The position numbers and the translations under genes are program-made. The notes under the pieces are model-generated. The model ran no database searches. It saw nothing but the letters and a program-made list of their open reading frames with translations, and was not told where the DNA came from. This document shows, one piece after another, positions 40,086 through 40,761 of a stretch of DNA of 40,761 nt; the first letter of the stretch is position 1, and each line of letters starts with the position of its first letter. This DNA comes from Bordetella parapertussis (GTDB lineage Bacteria > Pseudomonadota > Gammaproteobacteria > Burkholderiales > SG8-41): assembly GCA_945865805.1 (NCBI GenBank), contig CAMBGJ010000005.1:1-40761 (forward strand), read 5' to 3'.

Positions 40086-40761
40086 TCAGTTACTGAACGA
40101 AGCGCTCTTGATGACTTCGCCCATGCGCGTCATGTCGGCCTTGATGAAGCGCGCGAAGTCTTCGGGCGAACTGGCAATGACCTCTACGCCGTTGTTGGCC
40201 ATCATTTGCGGATCGGTGTTTTTCACCCCCTGCCGCACGTGGCTGGAGAGAATTTTGATGATGGCCGCAGGTGTCTTTTTCGGCGCGAACAAGCCGATCG
40301 CCGACTCGGAAACATAGCCCGGCAGTATGTCCGCCACCGGTGGCAAATCGCGCGCGAGTGACGTGGCTTTTTGCGTGGTCACCGCCAGCGGGCGTACTTT
40401 GCCGCTTTTAACGTGCGGCATGATTGGGCCCAGCGCCGCGAACATCAGCTGCACTTCGCCGGTGATAAGCCCCAAAATCGACGGCCCGGCTCCCTTGTAA
40501 TTGACACGCACGATCTTGACCTGCGCCATGTATTTAAACAATTCGGCGGCAATATGCTGGCTGGAGCCGCCGCCGCCCGCGCCGAAGTTGAGCGCTTCAG
40601 GCCGCGCCCTGGCGAGCGCGATCAATTCTTTGGTGGATTTCACCGGCAGCGATGGATGCACCACCAACACATTTGGCGAACTGATCACCAGCGAAATTGG
40701 CGTAAGGTCCTCCAGCGGATCCCAATTCACCTTTGCGAGCAGCGGTTGCAGCCAGGTAAAA
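40086..40761 (-). CDS. TctC/Bug family periplasmic substrate-binding protein (partial, 5' end outside)
   Basis: The C-terminal 225 or so residues of a TctC/Bug receptor; the frame is open to the window edge (FTWLQPLLAKVNWDPLEDLT). Blocks: SPNVLVVHPSLPVKSTKELI, LNFGAGGGGSSQHIAAELFK, VNYKGAGPSILGLITGEVQL and LGPIMPHVKSGKVRPLAVTT, then IGLFAPKKTPAAIIKIL. The signal peptide and first domain block lie beyond the window. The CoxG-like gene follows after 19 bp. It is the seventh TctC gene of the window. Confidence 0.92.
   Translation of the reverse strand, partial: FTWLQPLLAKVNWDPLEDLTPISLVISSPNVLVVHPSLPVKSTKELIALARARPEALNFGAGGGGSSQHIAAELFKYMAQVKIVRVNYKGAGPSILGLITGEVQLMFAALGPIMPHVKSGKVRPLAVTTQKATSLARDLPPVADILPGYVSESAIGLFAPKKTPAAIIKILSSHVRQGVKNTDPQMMANNGVEVIASSPEDFARFIKADMTRMGEVIKSASFSN

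Overview
The window looks like a chromosomal segment of a GC-rich betaproteobacterium, most likely of the order Burkholderiales. The main evidence is the abundance of orphan tripartite-tricarboxylate-type (TctC/Bug) periplasmic binding proteins: seven copies in 40.8 kb, with no TctA or TctB membrane partner. Other evidence is the set of degradative enzymes with a CoA-ligase, crotonase and MmgE/PrpD flavour, and a short palindrome that fits the dRS3-type pattern known from Neisseria. The assignment is inferred from gene content only. No tRNA, rRNA, CRISPR array or transposase was seen.

Layout. 1-880 (minus) holds a slipin-like fragment abutting a truncated, frameshifted CheB-type domain. 1278-2102 is a secreted SGNH-like hydrolase in AT-richer surroundings. 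2522-5963 (minus) is a compact operon: a three-domain CbiX-like/[2Fe-2S]/PCuAC protein, a small CxxC protein and two TctC receptors. 6213-7387 encodes an atypical SDR and a RidA-like protein. 7406-15596 has three more TctC genes around a ThuA-like protein, a TIM-barrel amidohydrolase, an ADP-forming acyl-CoA synthetase and an enoyl-CoA hydratase. 15730-19548 (minus) has MOSC, MmgE/PrpD and an overlapping trio of exported deaminase, ankyrin protein and Ogt. 19627-24338 (plus) has a URO-D family protein, an Asp/Glu racemase-like protein, TctC and a gamma-glutamyltransferase homologue. 24522-26593 (minus) has enoyl-CoA hydratase, a SnoaL-like protein and an EamA transporter. 26948-32128 has an N-acyl-D-amino-acid deacylase, a cupin, a methyltransferase and a second MmgE/PrpD. 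32428-38554 (plus) is the housekeeping part: purE, purK, sbtA, sbtB, purC, dcd and a TsaC/Sua5 gene. 38557-40761 (minus) has an FHA-GGDEF diguanylate cyclase split by a frameshift, a CoxG-like protein and a partial TctC.

How the genes may work together. The accessory part reads as a set of small uptake-and-catabolism cassettes, each pairing a TctC receptor with one or a few enzymes. In the housekeeping part, a bicarbonate transporter (SbtA) and its PII-like partner (SbtB) sit inside the purine operon, directly after PurK, an enzyme that consumes bicarbonate. This suggests a local bicarbonate supply and control for purine synthesis.

Repeats. Besides several hairpin-type intergenic repeats, the window carries about nine copies of a short AT-rich element (core TATTTGTTTTTATTGA). 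Several lie immediately upstream of start codons that lack a Shine-Dalgarno sequence, one overlaps a start codon, and one lies in frame inside a gene. Three genes (cheB-like, sbtA, FHA-GGDEF) are broken exactly at homopolymer tracts, which points to sequencing indels or to slippage-prone sites.
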